Shown one piece after another: positions 1 through 12,127 of a DNA stretch of 64,000 nucleotides. Every line of letters begins with the position of its first letter. The first letter of the stretch is position 1. This DNA is from Ailanthus altissimus (lineage: Eukaryota > Streptophyta > Magnoliopsida > Sapindales > Simaroubaceae): contig OX327704.1 in assembly GCA_946807835.1 (NCBI GenBank), positions 1,860,001 to 1,924,000 on the forward strand. The letters run 5' to 3'. A program made the translations under genes and the position numbers. A model generated the notes under the pieces. It worked only from the letters and a program-made list of their open reading frames with translations. It had not been told where the DNA came from and made no database searches.

Positions 1-230
1 ACTATAATACCCTTGTTTTAGTTTTTGGTGAAATTGGCTGGCCATACATTATTACTTTCATCGTTTCTGAGATTACTTTAATTAAAAATGTTGTATACTT
101 AGTAAATTTTTACACTTTTTACTTGAGGTATTTTTATCTTTCTTTTAAACCATTGTTAACAACAGTCAGAGCATTTATTGCCTTAGTAGTAATTTAAAAT
201 CATTAATGTCCCGTCATTACCCCTAAGTAT

Positions 231-239
231 TATAAAATA
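231..239 (+). promoter_or_regulatory. TATA box of antisense ORF (candidate)
   Basis: TATAAAATA lies about 110 nt upstream of an intron-like segment and about 220 nt upstream of the ATG at 449 that opens the plant-mobile-domain-like frame. The spacing fits a promoter driving that frame antisense to the surrounding retroelement. TATA-like strings are common in DNA this AT-rich, so this is suggestive only. Confidence 0.35.
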
Positions 240-350
240 AGATAGCCCTCATTTTACTTTTCACTTGGGCATTCTCATTTTCTTTCAAACTCTCAAGAGG
301 AATCTTTAATTTATTCTTTGGCCTTCAACCGACTTCATTAAACCTTCAAG

Positions 351-440
351 GTAAATTCAAACTTACTCCATATTTTAATCAATTTACTTAACGTTTTTAA
401 TTTTATATCTTGTTTATTTACTTCTGAATTTTCCTTGTAG
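351..440 (+). other. candidate 5'-UTR intron
   Basis: A 90-nt segment begins GTAAATTC after CAAG and ends in a pyrimidine-rich TTTTCCTTGTAG, eight bases before the ATG at 449. It is AT-rich like a plant intron and sits between a TATA-like box and the start codon of the decayed antisense frame. Splicing is inferred from the end motifs alone. Confidence 0.4.
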
Positions 441-448
441 TTACCATC

Positions 449-1217
449 ATGGCCTCAAAATCGACCAACACCTCGCGTGTCAATAAATTGTGCACCATTG
501 AAGTGAACAACACCTCACTCATTACTTGCAAATGCTTAAAGAATTGCCCACTCTAATGAGGTCACCACCTAAGTACTAACATACTTAACCGACCACTTAG
601 GATATACCTTAGGTCCTTATGAGTCAAGAATAATGGTATATTACTTGGATTATTTTCCAGCCTATTTCAAAGACCTTTTTAGGTTTAGCCAAGAATATAA
701 CATGTCCATTTGATCGACCTTTAAGTCGATTAGATATTGGCCAAAAACCACTAGTGATTTTAGGGGATGGTTAAATTACCTTGAACCCCATTTTGGTTCA
801 ATATAGAAATCGACTGGGATCTACGATCTCCTTTAACTTACCCGATACTAGATCCCTGTATATAACGACTTGATTTCTTCCACCTTTTATTTTAGTTTAT
901 ATCGGCCAACTATTTTTGTTTTAGATTTAGGTACATGTCCCACTCTCTATGATTTAGCAGTTTTCTTCAACCATCCAGTACATGGAGTTGAAATAAACTC
1001 TGAACTTGAGGTTGATATGGCCAATGTATTTTTTTACTACGGCCGAGTCTAGCTTTAGGAAATTTATGACTACCTTTAAGGAGAAATTGACCAATCTTGG
1101 TAGGACTGAACATATCGCCTTTATCATTTATTAGCTTAGTAAATACGCTTTGTGCCCCTCTTATCAGAAAATCATTAGGGAGTATCTTAAGGTTGCAATT
1201 GCCCTAGCTGATGGTAG
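449..1217 (+). pseudogene. plant-mobile-domain-like antisense ORF, 5' half (decayed)
   Basis: Decayed coding sequence opening at ATG 449 (MASKSTNTS) and running with frameshifts and stops up to the LTR insertion at 1218. Recognisable stretches include YFPAYFKDLFRFSQEYNMS (about 640-712) and an open stretch at 870-1052 with LGTCPTLYDLAVFFNHPVHG. The latter resembles the 'TPTLYDLA..LGLPVxG' segment of plant mobile domain proteins, which occur in plant transposons and as extra frames in some Tat-lineage Gypsy elements. It resumes after the LTR at 3206. It lies antisense to the gag-pol remnants at 5700-19160 and downstream of integrase, the position reported for antisense extra ORFs of Tat/Retand-type elements. 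Not functional. The domain name rests on motif memory and is moderately sure. Confidence 0.5.
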
Positions 1218-3205
1218 TGTTAGAGTTGTGCTTATGTACCATCCCAGTTTTGTATAAATATTTGATATCTATACAGAGTATATTTTGTTATATAACTAAT
1301 TACTTCTTAATAATATTGTTTAATGCTTGTTATACTACAAATTCTGTATTATCTGAAGGAGTTTAGAAGAGTCTAAAGTAGTTTAGACCAATACTAAGAG
1401 TTAGTAAATATTCCAAGAGTTGGAACATTGTTTGTAATGGGACAAAGACCTCAAAATATGCTTATAATAATATAGTTGCAAGAATTACAATGGGTTGCTA
1501 GAATGTGTCATTATGCAAGCATGTTCTTAAATATATTGTTTATAATCTATTTCTACTGACATAGGTCTGTTGGTAGATCCAATTAATTCATATAGATTAG
1601 TATATATTTATATCTGTAGGGTATAAATGGTCATTCGTAATTGACCATAATCTTGGAGATTGTATAGGCATACAGATATTCAGTTAGGACTGAGTATTGA
1701 ATAGACTTATAAGGACCCCAATAGATATCTTATGTTGCCATCAATGGAAGGTTCTCTTGAGTTGAGTAGTATACGTGGTCCTTTGACCTGAACACCACGG
1801 TGGGTTTATGAGTGTTCTACTATACTTTGATTCCACGCATGTCAGAGACTTTTCATGGTCTGACCGCTGGGTGTTGCTGGGTATGGTCCGATGCTCATGG
1901 AGTCCGGTATGTATAGATATGAGATCCATCAGCTCACATAAAGAGTGATATATCTAGATGCTCCAAGATTGTATCTTAAGAAAGTCTTATGGCCATAAGC
2001 AATTTACCCGAAAAAAGAGTTTCTATAGGTTTAAACGATATGGAAAAGAGTTTGCTTATGTTGTTTAGTGAGATACCATTCTAGAGACAGATTTATGGAC
2101 GAACACATGGGGATTTGACTGTATTGATCTATGTCCTCGCACATCCAAGATATATATAATGGAAGGACTATATGTATACTTTATAACCTCAACTTGTATG
2201 GTTCAATGCACTGATTTGTAATAACTGTAATGTATGCGTGGGACATTGCTCATGGACTTATGGAATAATTCTATTTGACGAATCAGACGTAGACCTAAGA
2301 AGTCCCACGATATGGAGTGTACTCGTTGTGCACTAGGGTAGAGTACTTGATTAAATTATTTAATCTAGTAATATCCAGCACTACTATGAAAATGTGTACA
2401 TATCCGTGTTTAAGCGTTAAATACAACAATTAGTCAATAATTATTATTCACTAATTGTGTAATATTGCGTAGTGCATTGTAAACCCTCGGTTGAGTTTAC
2501 TCAAGTGTGAAATTTGGTGGGACCCGTTAAGTATAATACTTGGTAATTATTCAGGAGGAGCAAAATGGTCATTTCACACTATAATTATTTAATTATTAAA
2601 GAATCATAATATCTCATTTAAATATATTATTATATAATATAATATTAATTAATAATATTATATATTTTTTATTGATGGTAGTTGTCATGCATATTAATAT
2701 ATATAATATTATTTTATTATTATTATTACCTTTTATGGCTAAAATTTATTATTTTAAAATATAATATTATTTATTTAATCAAATGAGATATATATACATA
2801 TATATGTGTGTGTGAAAAAAGAGAAAAATTGTAATTTTTGCATTTTTTCTTTTTTTATATATTTTCATTTTGGGGGAAAACCAAAGCAAACAAAGCCGAC
2901 AATTTTAAAGGGGTTATAGGTTAATCCCCTACTGGATTAAGGAATTGTTGTTCTAGCTCGCCAAGCCCATCAAGTTGGTGACTAAAGCTGCCTACGAGTG
3001 AGACTCTAGGCGGATTCTCTATAGACACATGTAAAACGTTACACGTTTTGGTGATTTTTTAACTTTACTTTTGATATATTAATTTTATTAATATATATTT
3101 TATGTGTTTATTGTATGTTTTAAATGTTCTGATGCACTAAATATGTATTTTATACAATGAATATAGTTGCACATGCATATACCAATGTATATTTGATCCC
3201 CAACA
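1218..3205. mobile_element. solo LTR, 2-kb family, copy 1, TSD GGTAG
   Basis: Starts TGTTAGAGTTGTGCTTATG and ends GATCCCCAACA. It is flanked on both sides by the perfect 5-bp duplication GGTAG (1213-1217 and 3206-3210). It is 1988 bp, has no coding potential and has no second LTR, so it is a solo LTR left by recombination of a full element. It interrupts the plant-mobile-domain-like frame. The opening TGCTTAYGTRCC and the internal 'ctgaaggagttTAGA' and 'ctgatgctcatggagTC' blocks recur in the copies at 7230, 13228, 41154 and 44793. Confidence 0.9.
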
Positions 3206-5554
3206 GGTAGGTCGCTTGCTTAGGCCCATTTTTTTTTCTCTCACACTTGTATAGGAGTCTTTTTGAGTAATTTCCATTGAAGGATGAGTCGATATTTCCA
3301 AATGCTGGGGATCCATTGTGGATTCTCTACTTTTGTATAATGGCCCACTTTTTTTTTTTCCAAGGTAACTTCTAAGCTTGATGAAAGTCGGCTTAGTTAT
3401 CACGCTCTTTGGATTCTTCAATGGCAGATCAAGGACTTAGGATTTAGAGACTTCTTTTCTTTTTATTATAACACTTCTTTCATAGATGATAGGTCTTTTG
3501 TCACCTTAGGCCAGGCCTTTTTGGCCTTAAATGGATTAAATGATCTTATAAAGGCCAAAATTGTACTACTAAAAAGGACGCCCTTGATGTAGAATGGCAT
3601 GATTTATGGGTTAGTTGTTTAACTTTTCGTCACTTGTATCATTGAGGGACCATTGCTACCAGCCTAAATAACAAATATGGAACAGAGACTTATCATCCAC
3701 AATGGGTAAGTCGTTAGTTTGGCCTAGTTCAAGCCGTTCCACCTAAATTATTTTTTTTTGTGAACCAAATGTTTAAGAGTAAGGTAGTTTTTAAAGAGTC
3801 TTTCTTCATAGATGAGACCACTAAGGTGACCAATTTGCTTATGAAGTCACTTTAGTTGGTCGATTTTTCAGTTTCTCTTGGTCGCCTAAGTATATTTGAT
3901 ACCTACTAAAGGGTATGGTCAACTAGTATTTTCATTTATCTTTAGCTGAAGTTTTATCATACCACAATTTTAAAGATTCTAACTATGGTACTGGTGTGCA
4001 GGTCAATCACAAGAAGACGCAAGATAAGATTATTCAAGAAATTCTGAACTTTGAATCTTTTTATCGTTTTAAGTACATATGTAATAATAGAGCAGAAATG
4101 AAACGCCTATGTCACCAAAGCAAATGAAAACTCCTTCTGAAGCATAGATGGTTGATCATAAAATGCCAAACTAAATAAGTTTGCTCAAGTAGCCCTTGGT
4201 TAGGGGAGGTGTTTTTCGATCGACCGTTTGTGGATTCCCAAATTCCAATGGCTAAATTTAGTATTACTGGTGACATTCCAATAAAAAGGAGAAATCGACC
4301 TATATAGACTAGTTTTTATCTTGACGATTATAAAAAAACTCATCTTTGACCCTGAATTGGTAAGGATTATTGGCAATACGAGCTGATAAGGTATAACAAT
4401 AGTGTCTTTCTTTTTTTTCTTCGCATATTGTTTTAACCTTACGAATATCTCTTATGTAGAGGCAATCCCAACTTCTTTTGATGCCCCACTTGCTACTACT
4501 GAGGACTTAGCTCTCTATAAAAAAAAAGAGTAAAGGTAAGCCAAGATTGCCCTAAAGATTCCTTATCACTTTTCTTTCAATGAAATCATCTTCTAACGCT
4601 TAATTTTTTGTTAGAAAACTACACACAAAGCTCAACGAATAAAGATCATCCACTTAAAGGCTCCATTTAAAGAATCGACTGCTTTTCACTAGTTGGCTAC
4701 TCTACTCGTGACTCCCAACGTATCACCCCAGGTTACTCCTAAGGGTCCTTTTGCTCCAGAGCTAAGCCACTCCCTTACACTGGAGTTATCACCCAAGGCC
4801 TTTCAGCTTCCACTGAGATCGACCCTCATAGGCAAGCCTACTGCCAACAAACCAAAACTTGTAGGGGTGACCTCAGGCGAAGATGTTTTCTCTATGCTTT
4901 TTGAGTTCAATTAACGAAAGTGAAGACGCGATCAATCTCCTCCCAAACCAAGAATCTTTTTCTTTGACCTCAAATGCTTAACAAGAGATCATTGCTACGA
5001 TCCAAGAGCTAAAGTCTCTAAAGGATCAGATGGCTGACCTACTATTGGATAACCGATAAGTCTTTATAATGAATAAGAAGTTAAAGTTTTTGTCAGACAA
5101 TGCCACTCGTGACTCAATGTTGGTCTGCTTTAAAAATAAGTTGGATGAATTTACAACTTTGTTCACCACTCTTACGAAGAAGAAGCAGTTGGTTTAGCAG
5201 ACTATTGATAAAGCCGAGAGAGATGCCGAAGAGAAGGCATATTTGGATTGCCTTGAGACGTAACTGATGGGGAAGATTGAGGAGCTTGAGGATAAGACCA
5301 AGACCGTCATACAGAAGATGAAAGAGCTAAAGGAAAAGTTATCCAAACTTCAAGCTGAAGAAGCTGACCAGACCGCACGCTCACAAAGCTTAGAGATGCA
5401 AGTCTTAGATAATTGCCCCAAGAGGGCCGAGCTGAAGAAGAACCTTAAGCTAAGAGAAGTATTGGTCCTCAAGGTTGAGGCCGAGGTGAAATCAGTCGAC
5501 TCAGTAGTGGCAAGTTGTTATATTCCCTCGATCAATTGTAAAATCGACAAATAG
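3206..5554 (+). pseudogene. plant-mobile-domain-like antisense ORF, 3' half with coiled coil
   Basis: Continuation of the antisense frame after the solo LTR. Near 3340-3600 a translation resembles the middle of plant mobile domain proteins. Around 3670-3760 YGTETYHPQWVSR-stop-FGLVQAVP matches the familiar YxPxxxARQFGLxQAxP signature with one stop. A Pro/Ser-rich linker follows (open 4693-4914). Next is a long heptad-rich coiled coil, first broken by stops (about 4980-5265) and then open from 5267 to 5554 (EELEDKTKTVIQKMKELKEK). The frame ends at TAG 5552-5554, facing the end of the minus-strand integrase. Many stops and frameshifts make it inactive. Confidence 0.5.
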
Positions 5555-5699
5555 TGCATTTTGTAAATATTTTTGAAAAATTAATGAAGAGTATATTTTC
5601 TCTTATTAATTTTCTACATTTATGATCTTTTAAGTTTAAAATCGCTCGATGCAATTTTAACTAATTTAGGGCATTTTAGGTAATTAAAACTCAAAAAAC

Positions 5700-6887
5700 C
5701 AAAAATTGGTCTAATAGGGTCCTTCCCAATTGGTACTAAACTTTTCCAAATCATTCTCCTTGAATCCTATTAAGAGGATTACTTTCCCTACCAGATTACC
5801 TTAGCTGAAAGTTTTGAATCTGACCCTTTAATTATAAGCCATTTCCACTCTTTTCTTTTGTGCTTCAAGTTAATTCAATGCTTCAAAGCAGTGTTCATGT
5901 AATTGGTCCATCTCTTTTATCATGGCGTCTTAGTATTGCTGAAGGCTTAATCTATCTTAGAATAGCCTTTTTATTGAGTTTCTAGTCAATTTTATTGGAA
6001 CCATGGTGTGTGGCTATAAACTAACAGATAAGGGAATGTACCCATGGCTGTATTAAGGTTGACTTTGTTTGCCCAAAGCACTTTTTAAAGTTTCTCGTGC
6101 CATGACCCAGGGCTATCTTTAATCGCTTTCTTTAACCCTTGGATGAGCAAATATTTGTTAACTCGGCCTGTCAATTTGATTAGGCATAATAAGACGTAAT
6201 TTTATGAGTTTGATGCCAAATTCCGATGAAAAATCACTTATTTCTTTTTTTTGTAAAAATCGTTCCTTGATCGATCGTGATAGATTCAGGTAGGCTGTGC
6301 CTATATATGATATTCTTATTGATGAACTTTATGGGATCGCATCAACCCACTTTGTGAAATAATTGGTCGACCAAGGATAAACGCATGCTGTTTAGATGGT
6401 GATGGATATATTTTCTCAATTATATCCATGGCCCAATCTCTGAATGGCTAAGGTCTAATTACTGTATGCAATTCTTCTGTCGAGAAGACCTCTTTTAACC
6501 TATGCTTCTAACACTCTTCGCAACCCTTAATGTATTCATGGTAATCTTGTTTCATAGTAGGCCGTAGAAATTCAATCTTTAGGATAGCCTTCTTCATTAA
6601 TTTCCCGTTGAGTAGGCTCCAACTAATCCTTTGTATGACTCCGCCATAACTAGCATACTCTCTTTAAGAACTATGTATCTCAGCAGTTCGCTTAGAGGTC
6701 TTCTTCTAAATAACTCACCAGCAAAAAAGGCAAACTTAGGTGCCATAAATCTAATTTTTTGATCTGCAAATTCACCATAGTTATTCATATAGGCGATCAG
6801 GTATTCCCTCCAATCTTCGCTAAAATTGACCTGTAAAGTAGGTATGTGGTTGGGCAGCCTAGAGTCTGCAGGCATGAATGCAGTCAA
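5700..6887 (-). pseudogene. Tat/Ogre Gypsy integrase (decayed)
   Basis: Minus-strand integrase remnant. An open stretch at 6597-6887 holds the N-terminal part (SEDWREYLIAYM, KFAFFAGELFRRRPL), the region before and within the zinc-binding domain. Further downstream are pieces of the catalytic core: PFRDWAMDIIEKIYPPS-like at about 6440, the degraded 'ATDYFTKWVDA' region at about 6360, and an ITIDQGTxF-like segment at about 6260. A SWHEKL-type segment of the C-terminal half lies at about 6100. Several frameshifts and stops are present. It follows the second RNase H (6934-7229) in the expected Gypsy order RT-RH-INT. The role in the living element was insertion of cDNA. This copy is dead. Confidence 0.8.
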
Positions 6888-6933
6888 TAAATCAAAGGGA
6901 TCTCCTCGATCACCCTTCTAAACTTTGATGTCC

Positions 6934-7229
6934 CTAAGCAAGATCATTGGGTTCAAAATTGCCTATCCTAGTGGAATATTCGACCATAGTGGAATGAAAG
7001 CCTTTGATGAGGTGCTTGGCCTTGTTGCAGTATGGGACGAGCAAGTCAGTCTCGTAGCTGTATTTCCCGTTCACTTGTTTGATAATAAATAAGGAATCAC
7101 CTCGGACTTCAACATCCTTAATTCCTATTTTGACTAGTATTTCTATTCTGGTGATGAGGGCATCATACTCGACCTGATTGTTGGTACATGGGAAGTCCAA
7201 AAAGAAAGACATCCTTGTTTTCAACCCTA
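6934..7229 (-). pseudogene. second (archaeal-type) RNase H of Tat/Ogre element
   Basis: A minus-strand frame contains FPCTNNQVEYDALI, VEVRGDSLFIIKQVNGKY and FEPNDLA, the signatures of the extra RNase H domain that marks the Tat/Ogre lineage of Ty3/Gypsy elements. The N-terminal part of the domain, including the first acidic residue, is missing because the copy-2 LTR begins at 7230. The last bases before the LTR still encode GLKTRMSF. The open frame continues upstream into LTR sequence, but those residues are not retroviral-type coding. Confidence 0.82.
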
Positions 7230-7359
7230 TGTTAGGGTTTGTGCTTACGTACCATCTCAAAATTTGTATGAATATTTATTTTTTAATATTTATATAATGT
7301 ATATTTTATAAATCGCTAATTACATTGCTTATATAGTACGATACTTATAACGCTACAGT
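7230..7359. mobile_element. 2-kb LTR family, copy 2, 5' part
   Basis: Starts TGTTAGGGTTTGTGCTTACG, matching the left end of the other family members. It is cut at 7359 by an Athila-like insertion and resumes at 10441. The uninterrupted target would read across ACAGA to cattgtatgatctgaagg, exactly as in copies 3 and 4. Confidence 0.82.
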
Positions 7360-7402
7360 TGATACGTTTAGAATATAAGAGTTTATTTCCAAGTGTAGGT
7401 TA
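7360..7402 (-). mobile_element. 43-bp stub of 3' LTR (Athila-like element)
   Basis: TGATACGTTTAGAATATAAG and the bases after it match the inner end of the LTR at 9009-9050 (TGACACGTCCAGAATATAGG). The 3' LTR has been reduced to its terminal bases and joined directly to gag. The flanking ACAGT (7355-7359) pairs with ACAGA (10441-10445) as a 4/5 target-site duplication. Confidence 0.65.
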
Positions 7403-8734
7403 ACAGTGCAGAAGCAAATTTAGCAACAATATCTTTCAAATCAATAAATTTTTTAGCATTTTAAGAATTCATAGACTCTTGCTTTTCAATGAATGCATGC
7501 AAAGTTTCTTCAAAATTTTTCTTAGGAGATGAGACATATTGTGCATAACCTTGAGAGTTTTGAAAATTTTGGTCTGATTGAAAAGGTGATTGTGAAGCTT
7601 ATGCTTGAGTTTCATTCCTCAAACTGAAATTTAGGTGATTTCTCCAACCAGGATTGTAGTTTTGTGAATATGAGTTATGGTTTGATCGCTTGAATGTGTT
7701 TAGAACATTAGTTTATTCATGGAGACATTCCCTAAATGTAGGTAAAGTTGGGCAATCATTGGTAGAGTGATCATGGGTTTTATATATGTGATAGATAATT
7801 TCATAAACAGATTTTAATTGACCACTCCTTTTTATTTCTAAGGTTTCGACTTTTCTAACTAGAGATACTAATTTAGCTTGAAGGTCATGGTCTTCCTTAA
7901 TATAATAAATACTACCACTAGATGTAGTGGTTTGAGTTTTGCTAAGTGCCTCACATGTACCAACATTATCTCAATTTTGAGCATTTTGTGCTAACAAGTT
8001 TAGATAGTTTCTTGTTTCTTCTGGGTCTTTATTCTCAAATGTTTCATTACACATCATTTATACTATTTGTCTAACTTGGGGTGTTAAGCCTTCGTAGAAA
8101 TTTGAGACTAATCTCCAAGTTTCAAAGCCGCGATAGAGATAAGTATTAATTTATAGCCTTCCTGACATTGGTAAAGGGTCTCTCGTAGTTTTTGGGCAAA
8201 AGTGATAATTTATCTTTTGAAAGAATTTGTTCTATGGGGAGGAAATTTTTTTTTTCAAAAATTATTGTTGCATCTCATCCTATGAAGAAATGGATCTTGG
8301 CCAAAGGTTTTTAGCCATGTTTTAGCTTTATCTTTTAAAGAAAAAAGAAAAAGCTTAAGTCAAATTGTGTTCATGCTACAATTTTGATTATTATACGTGT
8401 CATACACTTCTTCAAATTCTCTTATATATTGGTAAAGGTTCTTTGCTTCTAAGCCATAGAAAGTGGGTAAAAGTTGGATAATGCTTGACTTGAAATTAAA
8501 ATGTGTTGCATCTAGAGGAAACACTAAGCAAGATAGTGCACCGATTCGTGTAGGTTTCATGTAGTCTCTAAATGTCCTAGGTTGGTTATGGTCATTATGT
8601 TGGGACTGATTATCCCCTGGGTCTATGAGTCCCTCAATTTGATTATCGATTACGGTGTTAATTGGTAAAGAATGAGAAGATGAAAGAGCATCTAACAAAT
8701 TATCAAAGGAAGTCTCAAAATTACCTTTCATCAA
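7403..8734 (-). pseudogene. Athila-like Gypsy gag (decayed)
   Basis: Minus-strand gag. An open stretch at 8360-8734 contains RTFRDYMKPTRIGALSCLVF and NFKSSIIQLLPTFYGLEAKN with YIREFEEVY. These match the 'PT...SPSC.....HFEIKPxxIQLLPxFxGLxxExPYxHxxEFEEVC' opening of Athila-type gag proteins. Downstream, around 7630-7690, SYSQNYNPGWRNHLNFS is the YNPGWRNHPNFSW motif. FEETLHAFIEKQESM lies near 7450-7510. Stops and frameshifts interrupt it. No protease, RT or integrase follows, so the element is an internal deletion derivative. Confidence 0.8.
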
Positions 8735-8982
8735 ACAATGAAAATTATGATCTCAAAACCAACCATTCATACAAAAAAATAAAACAAAATACAATAACAA
8801 TAAATATTACAAATAAGAGAAAAAAAAAATATTAAATAAAATAGGTAAGGCTAGCAAAAAAATAAAAGTTAGAGAAATAATTAGAAGTTAGATTAGTCAA
8901 TGTTAGATTAAGATAATAAAAAGTTAGTAAATAAAAAGTAGAAGGCTTAAGCTTACATGAAAAAAAAACTTAGTTAATTTCA

Positions 8983-9008
8983 CTTCTCCAGTAACAACGC
9001 TAAAAACT
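8983..9008 (-). other. primer binding site of Athila-like element
   Basis: Reading minus strand, the bases just inside the 5' LTR are AGCGTTGTTACTGGAGAAG. This is a degraded form of the TGGCGCCGTTGCCGGGGA primer site common in plant Gypsy elements. Its place directly against the LTR end at 9009 supports the orientation. Confidence 0.6.
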
Positions 9009-10440
9009 TGACACGTCCAGAATATAGGAGCTTATTCCCAAGTGCAGGATTGTCAAGTAATAATTAACCCAGTGAGAATGAGGTCGATCTACAAGAAAGT
9101 AAAATTAAAATGTACAAACTATAAATACTCTAAAAATAAATAAAGCAATATACGACGTTTGCAAATAACAATTCAAATAACCAATTAAAATGAATGCTAA
9201 GGTAAAGGGATCCATTCTTGGTATATGAAATAAGAATATATTCAACTCTTTTTATAACTCAATTGAAATTTTCACACAAATAAGGTTCTAATCGGAAGAT
9301 ATAACAGTTAAGGTTCATCATCATTTATATATTAACTTGTATTTATTTTTTTTAATTATTATACACTAAATCTTGTAAATGAGTTCAAATATTTATTATG
9401 CCAATCTTTATATTTGCCTACAATAAATCAAAACTCCTATTTTACAAGAAATGGTATCTACGCCAAATATTGTAAATAGTTTCAAGAATTTATTGTGTCA
9501 ACTATAAAAATTATCTATAATAAATCAAGATAAACCATTTTATAAGAAATAGTATTAATATTGCAAACAAAATAAATACATCATATATAAATTTGCATAA
9601 CTTAAGAATGAAACATTAAATTCATGAATAAGAGTTAAATATATCTTATTACCTTACCAAGAGTTTCATCCTTTCACCTTAGTAAAAAGAAAATTACTTG
9701 AATATAATAAAGTTAAAGAAAAAGAAAAGAGATGGAAGAAGAGATAATATGACTTTAGAATAGTAAACAAAAGAAATAATACTATAAAGAAATAATACAA
9801 AAGATAAGTATTTTGAACTAAAATCTAGCTCTCTAATTACTTACTTTGGGTATAAATAAGCCATCTATTTATAGAAAAATATAAATAAATCAAGATAAAT
9901 GAAGAGGGAACCAGTTGGATGATAAAAGTCAAGAAGGGTGGCAACTAATTTGTATTGATTATTATTAATGTACCTACTTGATTGTCCAATTTGACATTGA
10001 TGTAGTTCAAATTAACTTCTACTTAAAAAATCCAAGTTGTAAATAAGTTCCGTATCCTTTTAAATTGAGTTATCTCATACGTATTAGATACGTATTTCTC
10101 TAGTTATGGGCTAAATACTGATAACTGTTTGGACTGGGCCTGTACTACAGATTAGATATGTTCTAAGCTATTTTTTATCCTCTAAACACTCGAATTCCAA
10201 ATTCATTGTGAAATATAATATTTTATCCCATTAAGTCAGCTCTTCACAAGATTAAGAATCACTCAAATTAGATTTTTAAGTAGAACGTTATACCCATTTT
10301 ATCAAACCTACTACAAAACAGTAAAAAGCTAATTAGGTACAATATTATAAATATGCTTAAGTTAAGGAGGTTAATGACACTAGTAATACAAAATAATGAG
10401 ATAAAACTATTATTAAATATGTAATTTCAAGTGGTCATCA
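9009..10440 (-). mobile_element. 5' LTR of Athila-like Gypsy element
   Basis: A 1432-bp segment lies between the primer site and the outer junction GGTCATCA at 10440. On the minus strand it starts TGATGACC and ends GGACGTGTCA. A TATA-like box, TTCTATAAATAGATGG on the minus strand, lies near 9857-9872. The outer junction abuts ACAGA, the partner of the left flank ACAGT. The whole inserted element is 7360-10440. Confidence 0.72.
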
Positions 10441-12127
10441 ACAGACATTGTATGATCTGAAGGAGTTCAGATCTAGTCTAAATATGTTTAGATCAGGGCT
10501 AAGAGTTAGCATTAGCGAGAATTATAACTACAAAAGTTAGTAGGTTATAATAATCAATGAAATCTAAAGAGTTAGAACCTTGTCTATAATGGGACAAAGA
10601 CCTGAGAGTATACTAGTAATGACATAGTTGCAAACAGTTGTAATAGTAGTTAGGAAATGTCATCATGCAAATATATTCTCAAATATAATGTTCCTGATCT
10701 ATTTTCACCCATGCTAGTTTATCGGTGAATCCCTTCTCATATAGATCAATGTATATCTATATCTATATGGTATAGATGGTTGTTCTTAACTGACCATAAG
10801 TTTAGTAGAAGTGCGTATAAGCATACAGGTATTTAGCTAAGATTGGATACTGAACAAACTTACGAGGACCCAAATAGACATTCTATGTAGCCAGCAATGG
10901 TAGGTCCTCTTGAGTTAAGTAGTATTCGTGATCCTTTAACCTGAGCGTCATAGTGGGCTTGTAATTGATCCATTATACTTAGGTTCCACGGATGTCAAAG
11001 ACTTTTCATAGTCTAATTGTTGTGTGTTACTGGGTATGGTCTGATGCTTATGGAGTCTGGTGTGCATAGATATGAGATCCATTAGCTTATATAAGAGAGT
11101 GATATATCCAATGCTCCAAGATTATATTTCAGATAGTCTTATGGCCATAAGCAATAAACTCAAAAAATGAGTTTCCCACAAGGTTGAACAATATAGAAAA
11201 AAGGTTTTCATATAATGTTCATTGAGATATAAATTTAAAGAAAAGTTCATAGATGAGCTTATAGGGATTTGACAGCATTGATCTATGTCCCTGCACATCC
11301 AGAATATAATTAACAGAAGAACTATACGTATGCACTATTAGATTGAACTATTCAATACAGACTCATGAAATAGTTTCATTTGACAAATCGGACGTGGACC
11401 GAGAGAGTCCCACAATATAAAGTATACTCGTTGTGCATTAGGATAGCGTACCAGATTGAATAGTTCAATCTAATAGAATCCAGTAAAAGTGAATAATAGT
11501 TTTAAGAACCCTTAGAATGCACACGTGACAATACTTAAGAGTTAAGTACATTAATTAGTTAATAATTATTATTGACCAATTAAATAATGACACATGGCAT
11601 GTAGTGAGTTTTGGTTAAGTTTACTCAATTGTGTGGTTAGGTGGGGTTCACTTTGGATTAACTTAGTAACCAAGTAAAGGCTTAACGGTAATTTTATATA
11701 TTTAATTATTAAATATTCAAGATATTTATTTATGTAATAATTAAATAATATTGAACTTAACCTAGGTTAATTATTATCTAAGGTTAGGTCAATTAATTAT
11801 TTAATTATTTACTTGTTGGAAAAGTAAGTTATCCTAACTATAGTTAAAAGTTAACTTTAATTAGGTTAATTAAATATTTTATTATTTACTTGTTGAAAAA
11901 GTAAACTAACCTAAATAGAGTTAAAAGTTAACTTGAGTTAGGTTAAACTAAACCTAAATTAAATATTAACTATAATTAAATCAAATTAAAAGTTAATTTG
12001 GCTTGTTTTAAATATGTGAAAATGAAACAAAAATTCAAAAGTTTTATCGCTAAAAGGTGGCCCACCAAGTGAGAAAAAATTAAAGAGAAATTGTTTCTTT
12101 TAATCTTGAATTCAAGTGTTAAATTTA
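10441..12127. mobile_element. 2-kb LTR family, copy 2, 3' part (truncated)
   Basis: It resumes exactly where copy 2 was interrupted (cattgtatgatctgaaggag) and follows the family body, including the 'ctgatgcttatggagTC' block at 11040. The end is lost. Sequence passes into the RNase H frame at about 12127 without the expected CAACA and without a partner for CCCTA (7225-7229). A deletion has therefore removed the LTR end and the adjoining part of the second RNase H domain. Confidence 0.75.
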
